A stretch of DNA of 32,709 nt from GCA-2686765 sp036012725 (GTDB lineage: Bacteria; Pseudomonadota; Alphaproteobacteria; Rhodospirillales; 2-02-FULL-58-16), in contig DASCPW010000064.1 in NCBI GenBank assembly GCA_036012725.1, positions 1-32,709 on the forward strand, in the 5' to 3' direction. Below, in pieces: positions 7,516-16,195 of the stretch. The notes below the pieces were generated by a model. The model was not told the origin of the DNA, ran no database searches, and saw only the letters and a program-made list of their open reading frames with translations. Positions within the stretch are counted from its first letter, which is position 1. Each line of letters begins with the position of its first letter. The position numbers and the translations under genes were made by a program.

Positions 7516-8520
7516 TCAAAAGTGACGGTAGCCGCCCGCCGAGATGGCAATTTCGGCACCCTTTTCGTCAACGACGCGGACCCTCTCTATTCCCTTTTCA
7601 CTTTTGCGCAATTGCCCTATGGCCGTCAATGGCACCTCCAGTTGGCGGGCCAGTCTGGCAATGGCCTCGTTGCTTGCCGGCGGCGCCGTGAACAGGAGTT
7701 CGTAATCATCGCCGCCGGTCAATACCGTCAAAATCCATTCCGCGCCGGCGGCGGTTACGGCACGGCCCGCCGCCGACAGAGGAATTTTCGCCGCACGTAT
7801 CTCGGCCGCCGTCCCCGAGGCAGCGCAGATGTGGGCAAGATCCGCGACCAGGCCGTCGGAAACATCCGTCGCCGCCCGCGCCAAGCCACCAAGTTGCAAG
7901 CCCAGCTTTACCCGCGGCCGCGGCAAATGGTAGCGTTCGACGAGGGCTTGGCGGTGATGCTTGGCGATTGTGGGCAGTTTCCCGCGCAACGCCCGCAGGC
8001 CTAGGGCGGCGTCGCCGATTGTGCCGGAAACGTAGACCAGGTCGCCGGGGCGGCCCTGTGAGCGGCGTAACTCTTGTCCTTCCGCAACCTCGCCAAAAAC
8101 GCAAATGGTTAAGCTCAACGGTCCCGGGATCGCCACCATGTCGCCGCCGATCAAGATTACCTGAAAGGTCTCCTGCTCGGCGGCCAGGGCCTCGGCGAAA
8201 CGGTCGATCCAGTCGTCGGCGATGTCATCGGGAAGGGCCAGACAGAGGGTATAGGCCCTCGGCCTGGCACCCATGGCCGCCAGGTCCGAAAGGTTGACAC
8301 GCAACGATTTGGCGGCGATTAGGTCCGGCCGGGCGGCATCGACGAAGTGAACGCCGGCGATGATGGTGTCGGTGGTGATGACCAAGCGATGGCCGGGCTT
8401 GACCGCTAGCACGGCGGCATCGTCGGTCAGCGCGAAGGCGCCGGGCTCGTCCTTGGTCAAGGGTGCGAAAAAACGGCGAATGATCTCAAATTCGCCGTTT
8501 TTTCGCCGCTTATTTGCCAT
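7516..8520 (-). CDS. thiL: Thiamine-monophosphate kinase
   Basis: ThiL phosphorylates thiamine monophosphate to thiamine diphosphate with ATP. The protein has 334 aa and the PurM/ThiL-like ATP-binding fold. Visible motifs are FEIIRRFFAPL at the start, the metal-binding LTDDAAVL (D33, D34), LSDLAAMGARP, GGDMVAIPGPLSLTICVFG, TDVSDGLVADLAHI and GGDDYELLF. The ATG at 8520 is chosen because AGGA lies about 6 nt upstream and the family normally begins with the FEIIRR region. An earlier frame start (8622) would run far into nusB. It overlaps the nusB end by 11 nt, so translation is probably coupled. NusB-ThiL pairing behind the riboflavin genes is a common alphaproteobacterial order. Confidence 0.95.
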   Translation of the reverse strand: MANKRRKNGEFEIIRRFFAPLTKDEPGAFALTDDAAVLAVKPGHRLVITTDTIIAGVHFVDAARPDLIAAKSLRVNLSDLAAMGARPRAYTLCLALPDDIADDWIDRFAEALAAEQETFQVILIGGDMVAIPGPLSLTICVFGEVAEGQELRRSQGRPGDLVYVSGTIGDAALGLRALRGKLPTIAKHHRQALVERYHLPRPRVKLGLQLGGLARAATDVSDGLVADLAHICAASGTAAEIRAAKIPLSAAGRAVTAAGAEWILTVLTGGDDYELLFTAPPASNEAIARLARQLEVPLTAIGQLRKSEKGIERVRVVDEKGAEIAISAGGYRHF

Positions 8521-9052
8521 TCGCATCCTGTTTGATCGCCATTTCCCGAGTTCGGAGTTTGTGAGCCAGGTTATCCAGCACGCTGTTGACGAGGCCAGGT
8601 TGGCCGCGGCTGAAAAAGGCATGCGCGACGTCCACGTACTCGCTGATCACCACCCGGGGGGGAACATTGGGCAAGGCGAGAAGTTCAAAAGCTCCGGCCC
8701 TGAGCACAGCTCTTAAGATCGTTTCCAGTCGTTCCAAGGTCCATTCCGCCGACAGCGCCGGCGCGATCAGCAGGTCTAATTCTTGGGTGCGCTCGCCGAC
8801 GCCATGGACCAAGGCGAACAGTAATTCACTGTCGGGCTCGCCCAAGCCGTCCGTTTCCAGGCTGCCGATATCGTCGCCCCCGTTTTCAGTATTGGTCCAG
8901 CGGCTGAAGAGGAATTCACGGAGCACCGGATCGGCCGCCGCCCCGGCCATGTCCATTTCATAGAGGGCTTGTACCGCGGTCAGGCGGGCGGCGCTGCGGT
9001 GCCGCCCGGAGGGCCTTTTGGCGGTTCCCTTGGCGGCACTGGCGGCGTTCAT
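8510..9052 (-). CDS. nusB: Transcription antitermination factor NusB
   Basis: NusB binds boxA RNA together with S10 (NusE) in rRNA antitermination. The protein is 180 aa, longer than the usual 140-160, owing to a basic A/R-rich N-terminus and an acidic insertion around residues 53-72 (TENGGDDIGSLETDGLGE). The family core is clear: SAARLTAVQALYEMDMA, WTLERLETILRAVLRAGAFELL, PPRVVISEYVDVAHAF and GLVNSVLDNLAHKLR. The ATG at 9052 overlaps the ribH stop by 4 nt (ATGA). Coupling with riboflavin genes is widespread in proteobacteria. Confidence 0.95.
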   Translation of the reverse strand: MNAASAAKGTAKRPSGRHRSAARLTAVQALYEMDMAGAAADPVLREFLFSRWTNTENGGDDIGSLETDGLGEPDSELLFALVHGVGERTQELDLLIAPALSAEWTLERLETILRAVLRAGAFELLALPNVPPRVVISEYVDVAHAFFSRGQPGLVNSVLDNLAHKLRTREMAIKQDANGK

Positions 9053-9525
9053 TGCTGAACGAGCCGAAGGGTCTTTTTCAATTCCATCATCCTAAGGCAG
9101 GTTGCGGCGGCTTCGGCGCCTTTGTTTTTCTGATTGACGGCGGCGCGCGCCCAGGCCTGCTTTCGGTCATCACAGGTGAGAATGCCGAAACCTAAGGCGA
9201 TGCTGTCGTTGAAGGTCAAGTCCATGAGGGCCCGGCTGGTGGCGTTACATATATATTCAAAATGGCTGGTTTCGCCGCGGATGATGCAGCCGAGCGCTAT
9301 GTAGCCTGAATAGTGGACAGGTGCCGCGTGACCCTCCATCGAACAGATGGCGAAGCGGATCGCCGCCGGCACTTCGAAAGCCCCCGGCACGGAAATGCGG
9401 TTGTAGGATATGCCGGCGTCCTCGAGAACAGCGCCGGCGCCATTGGCCAGTTCCTCGGCGATGTCCTCGTAGAAGCGCCCTTCAACGATCAGGACATGTG
9501 GAGAATCGCTCATCTCGTCATTCAT
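9049..9525 (-). CDS. ribH: 6,7-dimethyl-8-ribityllumazine synthase
   Basis: RibH joins 5-amino-6-ribitylamino-uracil to 3,4-dihydroxy-2-butanone 4-phosphate, the penultimate riboflavin step, usually as a hollow oligomer. The 158-aa protein has VPGAFEVPAAIRFAI, LGCIIRGETSHFEYIC (with the catalytic-region histidine in TSHFEY) and FGILTCDDRKQAWARA. The start at 9525 is an ATG; a second ATG four codons downstream (9513) is possible. It overlaps the ribB end by 8 nt and the nusB start by 4 nt. Confidence 0.96.
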   Translation of the reverse strand: MNDEMSDSPHVLIVEGRFYEDIAEELANGAGAVLEDAGISYNRISVPGAFEVPAAIRFAICSMEGHAAPVHYSGYIALGCIIRGETSHFEYICNATSRALMDLTFNDSIALGFGILTCDDRKQAWARAAVNQKNKGAEAAATCLRMMELKKTLRLVQQ

Positions 9526-10633
9526 CCGGGGAGATGGGGCGTTGCCCGGCCACGGACAGGCCGTGGCCCTCGAGACCGATAATGGTCCGTTTGGTATTGG
9601 ACAACAAGATCATGTCTTTGACACCGAGATCGAGCAAGATCTGCGCGCCGACGCCGTAATCGCGTAGTTCGCTGGTCGTTTGTTCAGCCCCGCCGAGGAG
9701 TGCTCGCACCCGCTCGGAAAGATTGCTCGGATCCGGTTCACGGATCAATACCAAAACACCGCGGCCCTCATCGCTGATGATTTGCATGGCCTGGCGGAGC
9801 TCGTGCACCTTGCTGGCGCTTTGATCGCCAAGCACATCCTCGAGTACATTCAAGGCATGCATGCGGACAAGCACCGGGTCGGCCGCCGAAAGATCGCCTT
9901 TGACCAGGGCGATATGTTCGGCATAGGCGATCTTGTTAACATAGACGATCATATGGAATTCGCCGCCGTAAAGGCTGTTAAAGGGAGCTTCCAACTGGCG
10001 TTCGACGATGCGGTCGTGGCGCCGCCGGTAAGCGATAAGACCGGCGATGGTGGCGATCTTGATATCATGGCGCCCGGCGAAGTCGATCAAGTCGGGCATG
10101 CGGGCCATGGTGCCGTCCTCGTTCATGATCTCGCAGATCACCCCTGACGGATTGAGCCCGGCCAAGCGGGAGATATCAACCGCCGCTTCAGTGTGGCCGG
10201 CGCGCACCAGTACGCCGCCGTTCCTCGCTTCCAGGGGAAAGATATGGCCAGGCGATGCAACGTTGCTTTTATCTTTCGTCGGGTCGATGGCGACGGCAAT
10301 GGTGCGGGCCCGGTCGGAGGCGGAAATTCCCGTGGTCACGCCGTCCCTGGCCTCGATGGAAATAGTGAATGCCGTCTGGTGGCGCGAGGCGTTGCGCCTC
10401 GGCATCAATGGTAAGTCCAGTTCCCGCACCCGGTCCGTCATCAGCGCCAGGCAGATCAAGCCGCGACCGTGCTTGGCCATGAAATTGATGATCTCGGGCG
10501 TCGCCATTTGTGCCGGAACGACAAGGTCGCCTTCGTTTTCCCGCTCCACGTCGTCGACGAGAATGTAAAGCCGACCGTTGCGAGCATCCTCGATGATGTC
10601 TTCGATAGGTGATAAATGCTCGGAATGAAACAC
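9518..10633 (-). CDS. ribB: 3,4-dihydroxy-2-butanone 4-phosphate synthase with degenerate GTP cyclohydrolase II domain (RibBX type)
   Basis: The N-terminal half (to about residue 205) is a complete DHBP synthase, which makes the four-carbon unit for lumazine from ribulose 5-phosphate. It shows the acidic loop DDVERENEGD, the TAFTISIEARDGVTTGISA segment, SPGHIFPLEARNGGVLVRAGHTEAAVD and CEIMNEDGTMAR. The C-terminal half aligns with RibA by position and by its ends (RTIIGLEGHGL) but lacks the zinc-binding cysteines; the region where they should be reads HALNVLEDVLGDQ. It therefore cannot be a normal GTP cyclohydrolase II, and a separate ribA is expected elsewhere. GTG at 10633 is preferred, with GAGGAA about 9 nt upstream; a TTG at 10648 also reads in frame. 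Overlaps ribH by 8 nt. Confidence 0.93.
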   Translation of the reverse strand: MFHSEHLSPIEDIIEDARNGRLYILVDDVERENEGDLVVPAQMATPEIINFMAKHGRGLICLALMTDRVRELDLPLMPRRNASRHQTAFTISIEARDGVTTGISASDRARTIAVAIDPTKDKSNVASPGHIFPLEARNGGVLVRAGHTEAAVDISRLAGLNPSGVICEIMNEDGTMARMPDLIDFAGRHDIKIATIAGLIAYRRRHDRIVERQLEAPFNSLYGGEFHMIVYVNKIAYAEHIALVKGDLSAADPVLVRMHALNVLEDVLGDQSASKVHELRQAMQIISDEGRGVLVLIREPDPSNLSERVRALLGGAEQTTSELRDYGVGAQILLDLGVKDMILLSNTKRTIIGLEGHGLSVAGQRPISPDE

Positions 10634-10693
10634 GCGGCTATTCCTCAATCCAGTTTCATGATTGCTAAATACAGAATACTACGAACCTAGGAA

Positions 10694-11284
10694 TCAGGAC
10701 ACTAGGCCTAAAAGGCGGGCAACATAACGTGCAAGGATGTCGATTTCCAGATTTACCGCATCGCCCGCCTGCAGGTTTCCCAGAGTGGTGCTATCGCGGG
10801 TGTGGGGAATGATATTGATCGCGAAAGCGGCGGCGTCAATGGAATTCACGGTCAGGGAGACACCATCGATGGCGACCGAGCCCTTCGCCGCGATCATCGA
10901 TTTCAGTGCCTTTGGCGCTTGGATGACCAATTTAAGCGACGCCCCATCAGGGGTGACGGTCGAAACGGTGGCGACGCCGTCGATATGTCCGCTGACCAAG
11001 TGACCGCCGATTTCGTCACCCATTCTCAGGCACCGCTCAAGGTTGACGGGCCGGCCTATGCGCCAGTTGCCCATGGTGGTTCTGGCCAGGGTTTCGGCGG
11101 AAGCGGTGCAAGCGAACCAATCCGGGCCCTTGTCTATTACCGTCATGCAGGCTCCCGAGCAGCAAATGGAGGCGCCGATGTCGATATCGCCGGTGGCGTA
11201 GCGGGTGGTGATTTCGAAACGCCGGTCGCCGGTGGTGGCGATGGCGCGGATTTGGCCCAGATCGCTGATGATGCCGGCGAACAT
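10694..11284 (-). CDS. ribE: Riboflavin synthase, alpha chain
   Basis: This enzyme dismutates two 6,7-dimethyl-8-ribityllumazine molecules to riboflavin plus a pyrimidine that RibH reuses. The protein has 196 aa with the internal duplication typical of the family: repeat 1 starts MFAGIISDLG and has the SICCSGACMTVI site; repeat 2 starts at about residue 97 with GGHLVSGHIDGVA and has GSVAIDGVSLTVN. The usual MFTGII is MFAGII here, a minor change. ATG at 11284 lies 2 nt after the ribD stop. Named ribE in the E. coli sense (called ribC by some authors). Confidence 0.96.
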   Translation of the reverse strand: MFAGIISDLGQIRAIATTGDRRFEITTRYATGDIDIGASICCSGACMTVIDKGPDWFACTASAETLARTTMGNWRIGRPVNLERCLRMGDEIGGHLVSGHIDGVATVSTVTPDGASLKLVIQAPKALKSMIAAKGSVAIDGVSLTVNSIDAAAFAINIIPHTRDSTTLGNLQAGDAVNLEIDILARYVARLLGLVS

Positions 11285-11286
11285 GG

Positions 11287-12420
11287 TCAGATGATCCGCT
11301 CGTAAGTTTCCAGGATATCCGGTCCCGCCGGCAGGACGGCGGTTCGGGTGAATTCCGGTGCTTGGGCGGGATCATCGACGCCCAGCGCCGCCGCCGCCGG
11401 CATGCCGTCGCCGCCGATTAACCGTGGCGCCCGGAACCAGGCCAGCCTGTCGACGAGGCGGGCGCGCAGAAGTTCCGCCGCCAACTCCCCCCCCCCCTCA
11501 ACGAGAACGCGGGTCAGGCCGCGGCGCCCAAATTCGGCCACCATCCAGCCGACGTCGGGTCTGTCGGCAGGGCCGGGGTCGGCCTTGATGACAGTGACAC
11601 CCCGCTCGGTCAAGGCGTCGCGTTTGCCGGCTTTGCCGCCTCTGAGGGTAATCACCCAGGTCGGCGTTTGCCGCGCCGTTTCGACCAGCGGGCTGTCCTC
11701 CGGCAGGCGCAGGCGGCTGTCGACGACGATGCGCACCGGCGAACGTTGTTCCAGGCCGGGCAGCCGGCAGGTCAGCCGTGGGGCGTCGGCGAGCGCCGTG
11801 CCTATGCCGATAAGAACGGCATCGTGTTCGGCGCGCAAACGATGCGCCTGGGCACGCGCCGTCTCGCCAGTGATCCATTGGCTGGCGCCCGTGTGGGTGG
11901 CGATGCGGCCATCTAGCGTGGCCGCTACTTTCAAGGTGATGAGCGGTCGTCCCTGCCCGATCCTGATGAAGAAACCAGCGTTGAGCCGGCTTGCTTCGTC
12001 ACCCAGCAGGCCAGTGCTCACGGCGAGGCCGGCGGCGGCGAGGCGGGCGATACCCTGGCCATGGACGCGGGGATCGGGATCCTCGACGGCAATGACGGCG
12101 CGCCGCACGCCAGCGGCGGCCAGGGCTTGGCTGCAAGGCGGGGTATCGCCCAAATGGTCGCAGGGCTCGAGGGTGACATAGGCGGTAGCGTTCCTGGCCA
12201 TTTCTTGGCCGGCGCGCTGCAATGCCTCGCTTTCGGCATGCGGCCGGCCTCCCGGTTGCGTCCAGCCACGTCCCACCACCCTATCCCGCTTATCCTCGCG
12301 GACCAGCACGCAGCCCACTGCCGGGTTGGGCCAGACGACGCCTAGACCGCGGCGAGCCAGGGCCAGCGCCGCGCGCATGTGATGAACATCGTTGGCGTCA
12401 GTTGCCGTCGTCGTCGTCAC
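11287..12420 (-). CDS. ribD: Bifunctional riboflavin deaminase/reductase RibD
   Basis: RibD carries out the second and third steps after GTP cyclohydrolase: deamination of the pyrimidine and NADPH reduction of its ribosyl side chain. The deaminase domain (about 10-150) has the zinc site H61-A-E63 with C87 and C96 in EPCDHLGDTPPC. The reductase domain (about 155-377) begins PLITLKVAATLDGRIA and includes TGETARAQAHRLRAEHDAV and VLVEGGGELAAELL. GTG at 12420 is chosen because GGGAAGG lies about 5 nt upstream; an ATG at 12378 lacks such a site. It overlaps nrdR by 23 nt. An 11-G run (minus strand, 11487-11497) encodes the EGGGE loop and is a potential slippage site. Confidence 0.95.
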   Translation of the reverse strand: MTTTTATDANDVHHMRAALALARRGLGVVWPNPAVGCVLVREDKRDRVVGRGWTQPGGRPHAESEALQRAGQEMARNATAYVTLEPCDHLGDTPPCSQALAAAGVRRAVIAVEDPDPRVHGQGIARLAAAGLAVSTGLLGDEASRLNAGFFIRIGQGRPLITLKVAATLDGRIATHTGASQWITGETARAQAHRLRAEHDAVLIGIGTALADAPRLTCRLPGLEQRSPVRIVVDSRLRLPEDSPLVETARQTPTWVITLRGGKAGKRDALTERGVTVIKADPGPADRPDVGWMVAEFGRRGLTRVLVEGGGELAAELLRARLVDRLAWFRAPRLIGGDGMPAAAALGVDDPAQAPEFTRTAVLPAGPDILETYERII

Positions 12421-12862
12421 TCAGCCTTCCCACGAAGTCCTCGAAATCCTTGGCCTCGCGGAAATTGCGGTATACGGAGGCAAAGCGGACATACGCCACC
12501 GAATCTAGCTCGGCCAAGTGATCCATCACCATTTCGCCAATGACCTTGGTAGGAATCTCGTTTTCGCCCAAGGTTTCCAGGCGACGCTGGATGCTGTTGA
12601 CGATGAGTTCCACGCGCTCGTCATCGATCGGCCGCTTGCGCAGGGATATCTGCAGCGAGCGCAACAGCTTGTTGCGGTCGAAGGGAGCCTTCTCGCCGGT
12701 TTTTTTCATCACCGAGAGCTCCCTTAGCTGGACTCTCTCGAAGGTGGTGAAACGCGACCCGCAGGCGGGGCAGTAACGGCGGCGGCGGATGGCGGCGTTG
12801 TCCTCGGTGGGACGTGAATCTTTAACCTGGGTGTCACCATTGCCGCAAAAAGGACAGCGCAT
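12398..12862 (-). CDS. nrdR: Transcriptional repressor NrdR
   Basis: NrdR senses (d)ATP through an ATP-cone and represses ribonucleotide reductase genes. The 154-aa length is standard. The zinc ribbon is intact (C3, C6 and C31, C34), beginning MRCPFCGNGDTQVKDSRP. The ATP-cone occupies about residues 48-138 (VMKKTGEKAPFDRNKLLRSL...). A FRSVYR-like end is present as RFASVYRNF, followed by an acidic tail DDDDGN. ATG at 12862 is preceded by a very strong GGGGGAGGT. Between glyA and nrdR lies a perfect 9-bp hairpin (12883-12906), immediately before that binding site. NrdR before ribD is a widespread order. Confidence 0.97.
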   Translation of the reverse strand: MRCPFCGNGDTQVKDSRPTEDNAAIRRRRYCPACGSRFTTFERVQLRELSVMKKTGEKAPFDRNKLLRSLQISLRKRPIDDERVELIVNSIQRRLETLGENEIPTKVIGEMVMDHLAELDSVAYVRFASVYRNFREAKDFEDFVGRLSDDDDGN

Positions 12863-12882
12863 GATATTTTACCTCCCCCTTC

Positions 12883-12906
12883 AGGCCACACCCCGGAGTG
12901 TGGCCT
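12883..12906 (-). repeat. Perfect 9-bp hairpin between glyA and nrdR
   Basis: AGGCCACAC (12883-12891) pairs with GTGTGGCCT (12898-12906) around a 6-nt loop. On the minus strand it is followed not by U residues but by the G-rich nrdR ribosome binding site. It is therefore more likely an RNA processing, stability or translation-modulating hairpin than a terminator. Confidence 0.5.
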
Positions 12907-12918
12907 AACGATGCCGGC

Positions 12919-14229
<1,311 letters not shown>

Positions 14230-14285
14230 CAGGGTCGCACCTTATAAAGAAACAGCCGTCAATAAAGCACCATTTGAGTTGCCAT

Positions 14286-14735
14286 CTAAGAAGGCATCGG
14301 TTTGGAAAGCTTGTCAATGCGGCGAATATGGCGGCCGCCCTCGAAATCGGTTTCCAGGAAATTTTTTACGCAGTCGCGCGCCACATCAGCACCGATCATG
14401 CGGCCGCCCAAACAGATGACGTTGGCGTCATTGTGCTGGCGCGACAATCTAGCGCCTAGGGCATCGTGGATCAAAGCGGCGCGGATTTCCGGATGTCGGT
14501 TGACGGCGATGCTGATGCCGATGCCGCTACCACAGACCAAAACCCCACGGTTCGCCTTGCCTTCCTTGATGGCGGCGGCGACGGCGTAACCGAAATCGGG
14601 ATAATCCACCGATTCCGGACCGTCGGTACCAAGGTCGAGGACCTTGTACCCCATCTTGCCGATATCGAGAACGAGCATGGATTTAACTTCAAAACCGGCG
14701 TGATCACTGGCGATGGCTATGGTGTTGGAAGGCAT
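14286..14735 (-). CDS. rpiB: Ribose-5-phosphate isomerase B
   Basis: RpiB interconverts ribose 5-phosphate and ribulose 5-phosphate, and its product ribulose 5-phosphate is the RibB substrate made into riboflavin a few genes downstream. The 149-aa protein has the RpiB/LacAB fold: IAIASDHAGFEVK, LGTDGPESVDYPDFGY, GVLVCGSGIGISIAVNRHP (with the catalytic-cysteine loop VCGSGIG) and HNDANVICLGGRMIG. ATG at 14735; no clear ribosome binding site is visible upstream. RpiB directly before glyA is a frequent alphaproteobacterial pairing. It is the first gene of the leftward cluster. Confidence 0.95.
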   Translation of the reverse strand: MPSNTIAIASDHAGFEVKSMLVLDIGKMGYKVLDLGTDGPESVDYPDFGYAVAAAIKEGKANRGVLVCGSGIGISIAVNRHPEIRAALIHDALGARLSRQHNDANVICLGGRMIGADVARDCVKNFLETDFEGGRHIRRIDKLSKPMPS

Positions 14736-15097
14736 GGCGTTACGGCAGTGTTTTTGGTATGGCGAACGGGCGGTTAATGAAGGTGCGGGAGCGTATGGCG
14801 ACTGATAAAAAGCCCTTGGCGATTCCTATTAAAGTAGACTTTGTAAAGGGTACCATATGTCGGGTAGCCCTGCCAACCCGCCACAAGCTATCGCGTCAAT
14901 TTTTTATCGCCGTGAAGATTTGGCTGGGAACGGAAGGGGTTACGATAGTGTAAAAGCTATAAAAACAAGTTTCAGCGATTTGTTGATTTTTCATTACCTG
15001 ATCTATGTCCAAATCCTCTCGTTTTGGATTGACAAAAAAAAATCGTTCACGCGCAAATTGTGGCTGTAGAATTTAAGACAGGCCGCAGGGGCCAGTA
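14736..15097. other. Intergenic region between rpiB and the MucR-like gene
   Basis: 362 nt between divergent genes, with no gene I can support; the short open frames lack family resemblance. It becomes AT-rich toward the right (about 14950-15060), including an 8-9 nt A run at about 15034-15042. TTGACA is present at 15029-15034 but has no -10 at normal spacing; TAGAAT at 15067-15072 could be the -10 for the MucR-like gene with only a poor -35. MucR/Ros proteins favour AT-rich DNA, so autoregulation here is possible. Confidence 0.5.
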
Positions 15098-15556
15098 ATG
15101 AGCGAGAAGCCCGCCGATCTCGTTTCCCGTGATGCTATTTTGCGCATGACCGCCAATATCGTCGCCGCCTATATCAATAACAATACCACCCCCTTGGAGC
15201 AGGTTCCCGGAGCCATCGGTGCCGTCTTCGCGTCGTTGAACGGTTTGCGCGAGATGACCTGCGAAGGTTCGGCCAAGCCCCGAAAACCAGCGGTTCCCAT
15301 CAACCGATCGGTAACCCCGGACTACATCATCTGCCTTGAAGACGGCAGGAAAATGAAATTGCTCCAACGCCATCTTCGCGCCGCCTTTGATTTATCGCCG
15401 GAGGAATACCGGGCAAAATGGAAGCTGCCGGCGGGTTATCCCATGGTCGCCGCCAATTACGCCAAGCGGCGCTCCGCGTTCGCTAAAAAGTTTGGCCTGG
15501 GTCTGAATGCCGGCCGCCAAGGAAGCCGTGGGCTACGGCGGAAACCATCCCAATGA
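15098..15556 (+). CDS. MucR/Ros-family transcriptional regulator
   Basis: Members of this alphaproteobacterial family bind AT-rich DNA and control exopolysaccharide, motility and cell-cycle genes. This 152-aa protein has a helical oligomerisation region (about 10-50) and the family DNA-binding region at about 74-140: SVTPDYIICLEDGRKMKL, LSPEEYRAKWKLPAGYPMVA and the basic YAKRRSAFAKKFGLG. Of the Ros zinc ligands only C79 and H92 are obvious; the second cysteine is D82 and the second histidine position reads A-A-F. Cys-to-Asp is common in MucR proteins; loss of the last His occurs in some relatives, as far as I recall. The C-terminal 20 residues are basic. ATG at 15098. It stands alone on the plus strand; its regulon cannot be told from this window. 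Confidence 0.9.
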   Translation: MSEKPADLVSRDAILRMTANIVAAYINNNTTPLEQVPGAIGAVFASLNGLREMTCEGSAKPRKPAVPINRSVTPDYIICLEDGRKMKLLQRHLRAAFDLSPEEYRAKWKLPAGYPMVAANYAKRRSAFAKKFGLGLNAGRQGSRGLRRKPSQ

Positions 15557-15648
15557 CCCGAGTTCTCCCGCCGACTTGCGGCAAATGATGGGGCAGCGTG
15601 GGCGCACCGGAATATTCGAATAAGCTCTTAATCTTTTTGTCCTTGCTG

Positions 15649-15833
15649 TTAGGCGATGACATATTTGAGCTTGCGGGTGGCAATTCGTTTCAATAATTCC
15701 TCGCCGTAGGTGACGTCGCCGACCATGGTTACTTCGATACTGGCAATCGGATCGATGGCGATGACCCGGACAAAACGTCCGATCGGGCGGAATTCGAACA
15801 AAACCTCCGGAAGATAAAATCCTTGCCGATCAT
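15649..15833 (-). pseudogene. Small conserved-hypothetical gene (DUF6898-like), apparently frameshifted
   Basis: The frame ending at the TAA at 15649 encodes PEVLFEFRPIGRFVRVIAID, then ASIEVTMVG, then ELLKRIATRKLKYVIA. This resembles small alphaproteobacterial proteins of about 60-70 aa of unknown function (I think DUF6898, from memory). In that frame the only nearby start is a distant TTG (15900) preceded by non-family sequence. One base out of frame is an ATG at 15833 with GAGAGG 7 nt upstream, encoding MIGKDFI; re-reading or restoring one base near 15813 would join it to the conserved part as MIGKDFI-x-PEVLFEF. So either the gene carries a one-base deletion, the assembly has an error, or translation starts unconventionally. 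Both strand and frame rest on this resemblance. Confidence 0.6.
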
Positions 15834-16195
15834 GATTTCGCCTCTCGACACCGCGCGGGTTACGGCAACCAAACTTGCTCCCTATAGACCGGCAAAGCAA
15901 GCGCTGAAGACAAGAAAATTATTCATGTCATAAATTAAGAAATTATGATAACCAAATGAATTTCAATAATTTTTTTAGGATATTTAATTTATTGATGATG
16001 GACCTCAGCTCTCCTGCCGACCCCAGTGGCCACTGAGGGGGGCCAAAACGGCGGCCGCCGCGGAGCGCCGCGGCTTGGTCGGGTTCATTGTGTCGATTGT
16101 TAGGAACCAGTTTGCAGATTGCTGTTGGCATCGGGCCGACAATCGCTATGCTTGCATGCCCCGATTTAGACTGAAATAAAGCGGCCGACCTGATT
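15834..16195. other. Intergenic region left of hemB: AT-rich block, then a GC-rich palindrome nest
   Basis: 362 nt without a supported gene. 15905-16005 is strongly AT-rich. 16017-16082 is very GC-rich and holds nested inverted repeats: an outer pair CCGACC (16017-16022) / GGTCGG (16077-16082), the perfect palindromes 16024-16035 and 16049-16060, and a perfect 7-bp stem with AGCG loop at 16057-16074. A further 5-bp pair GGTTC/GAACC lies at 16082-16108. A 62-codon minus-strand frame (15943-16131) crosses both compositions and looks like chance. The last 60 nt should contain the hemB promoter, but I see no clear one. Confidence 0.55.

Noticed and set aside
10634..10693. FMN riboswitch before the riboflavin genes
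   Set aside because: The gap is only 60 nt and neither it nor the gaps before ribE, ribD or nrdR shows the conserved FMN-element segments.
14230..14285. Glycine riboswitch before glyA
   Set aside because: Only 56 nt separate rpiB and glyA, too short for the aptamer, and no conserved core is visible.
15029..15072. TTGACA and TAGAAT as a promoter pair for the MucR-like gene
   Set aside because: They are 32 nt apart, far from the normal 16-18 nt spacing.
15943..16131. 62-codon minus-strand frame
   Set aside because: It spans the boundary between AT-rich and palindromic GC-rich DNA with abruptly changing composition, and I recognise no family; treated as chance.
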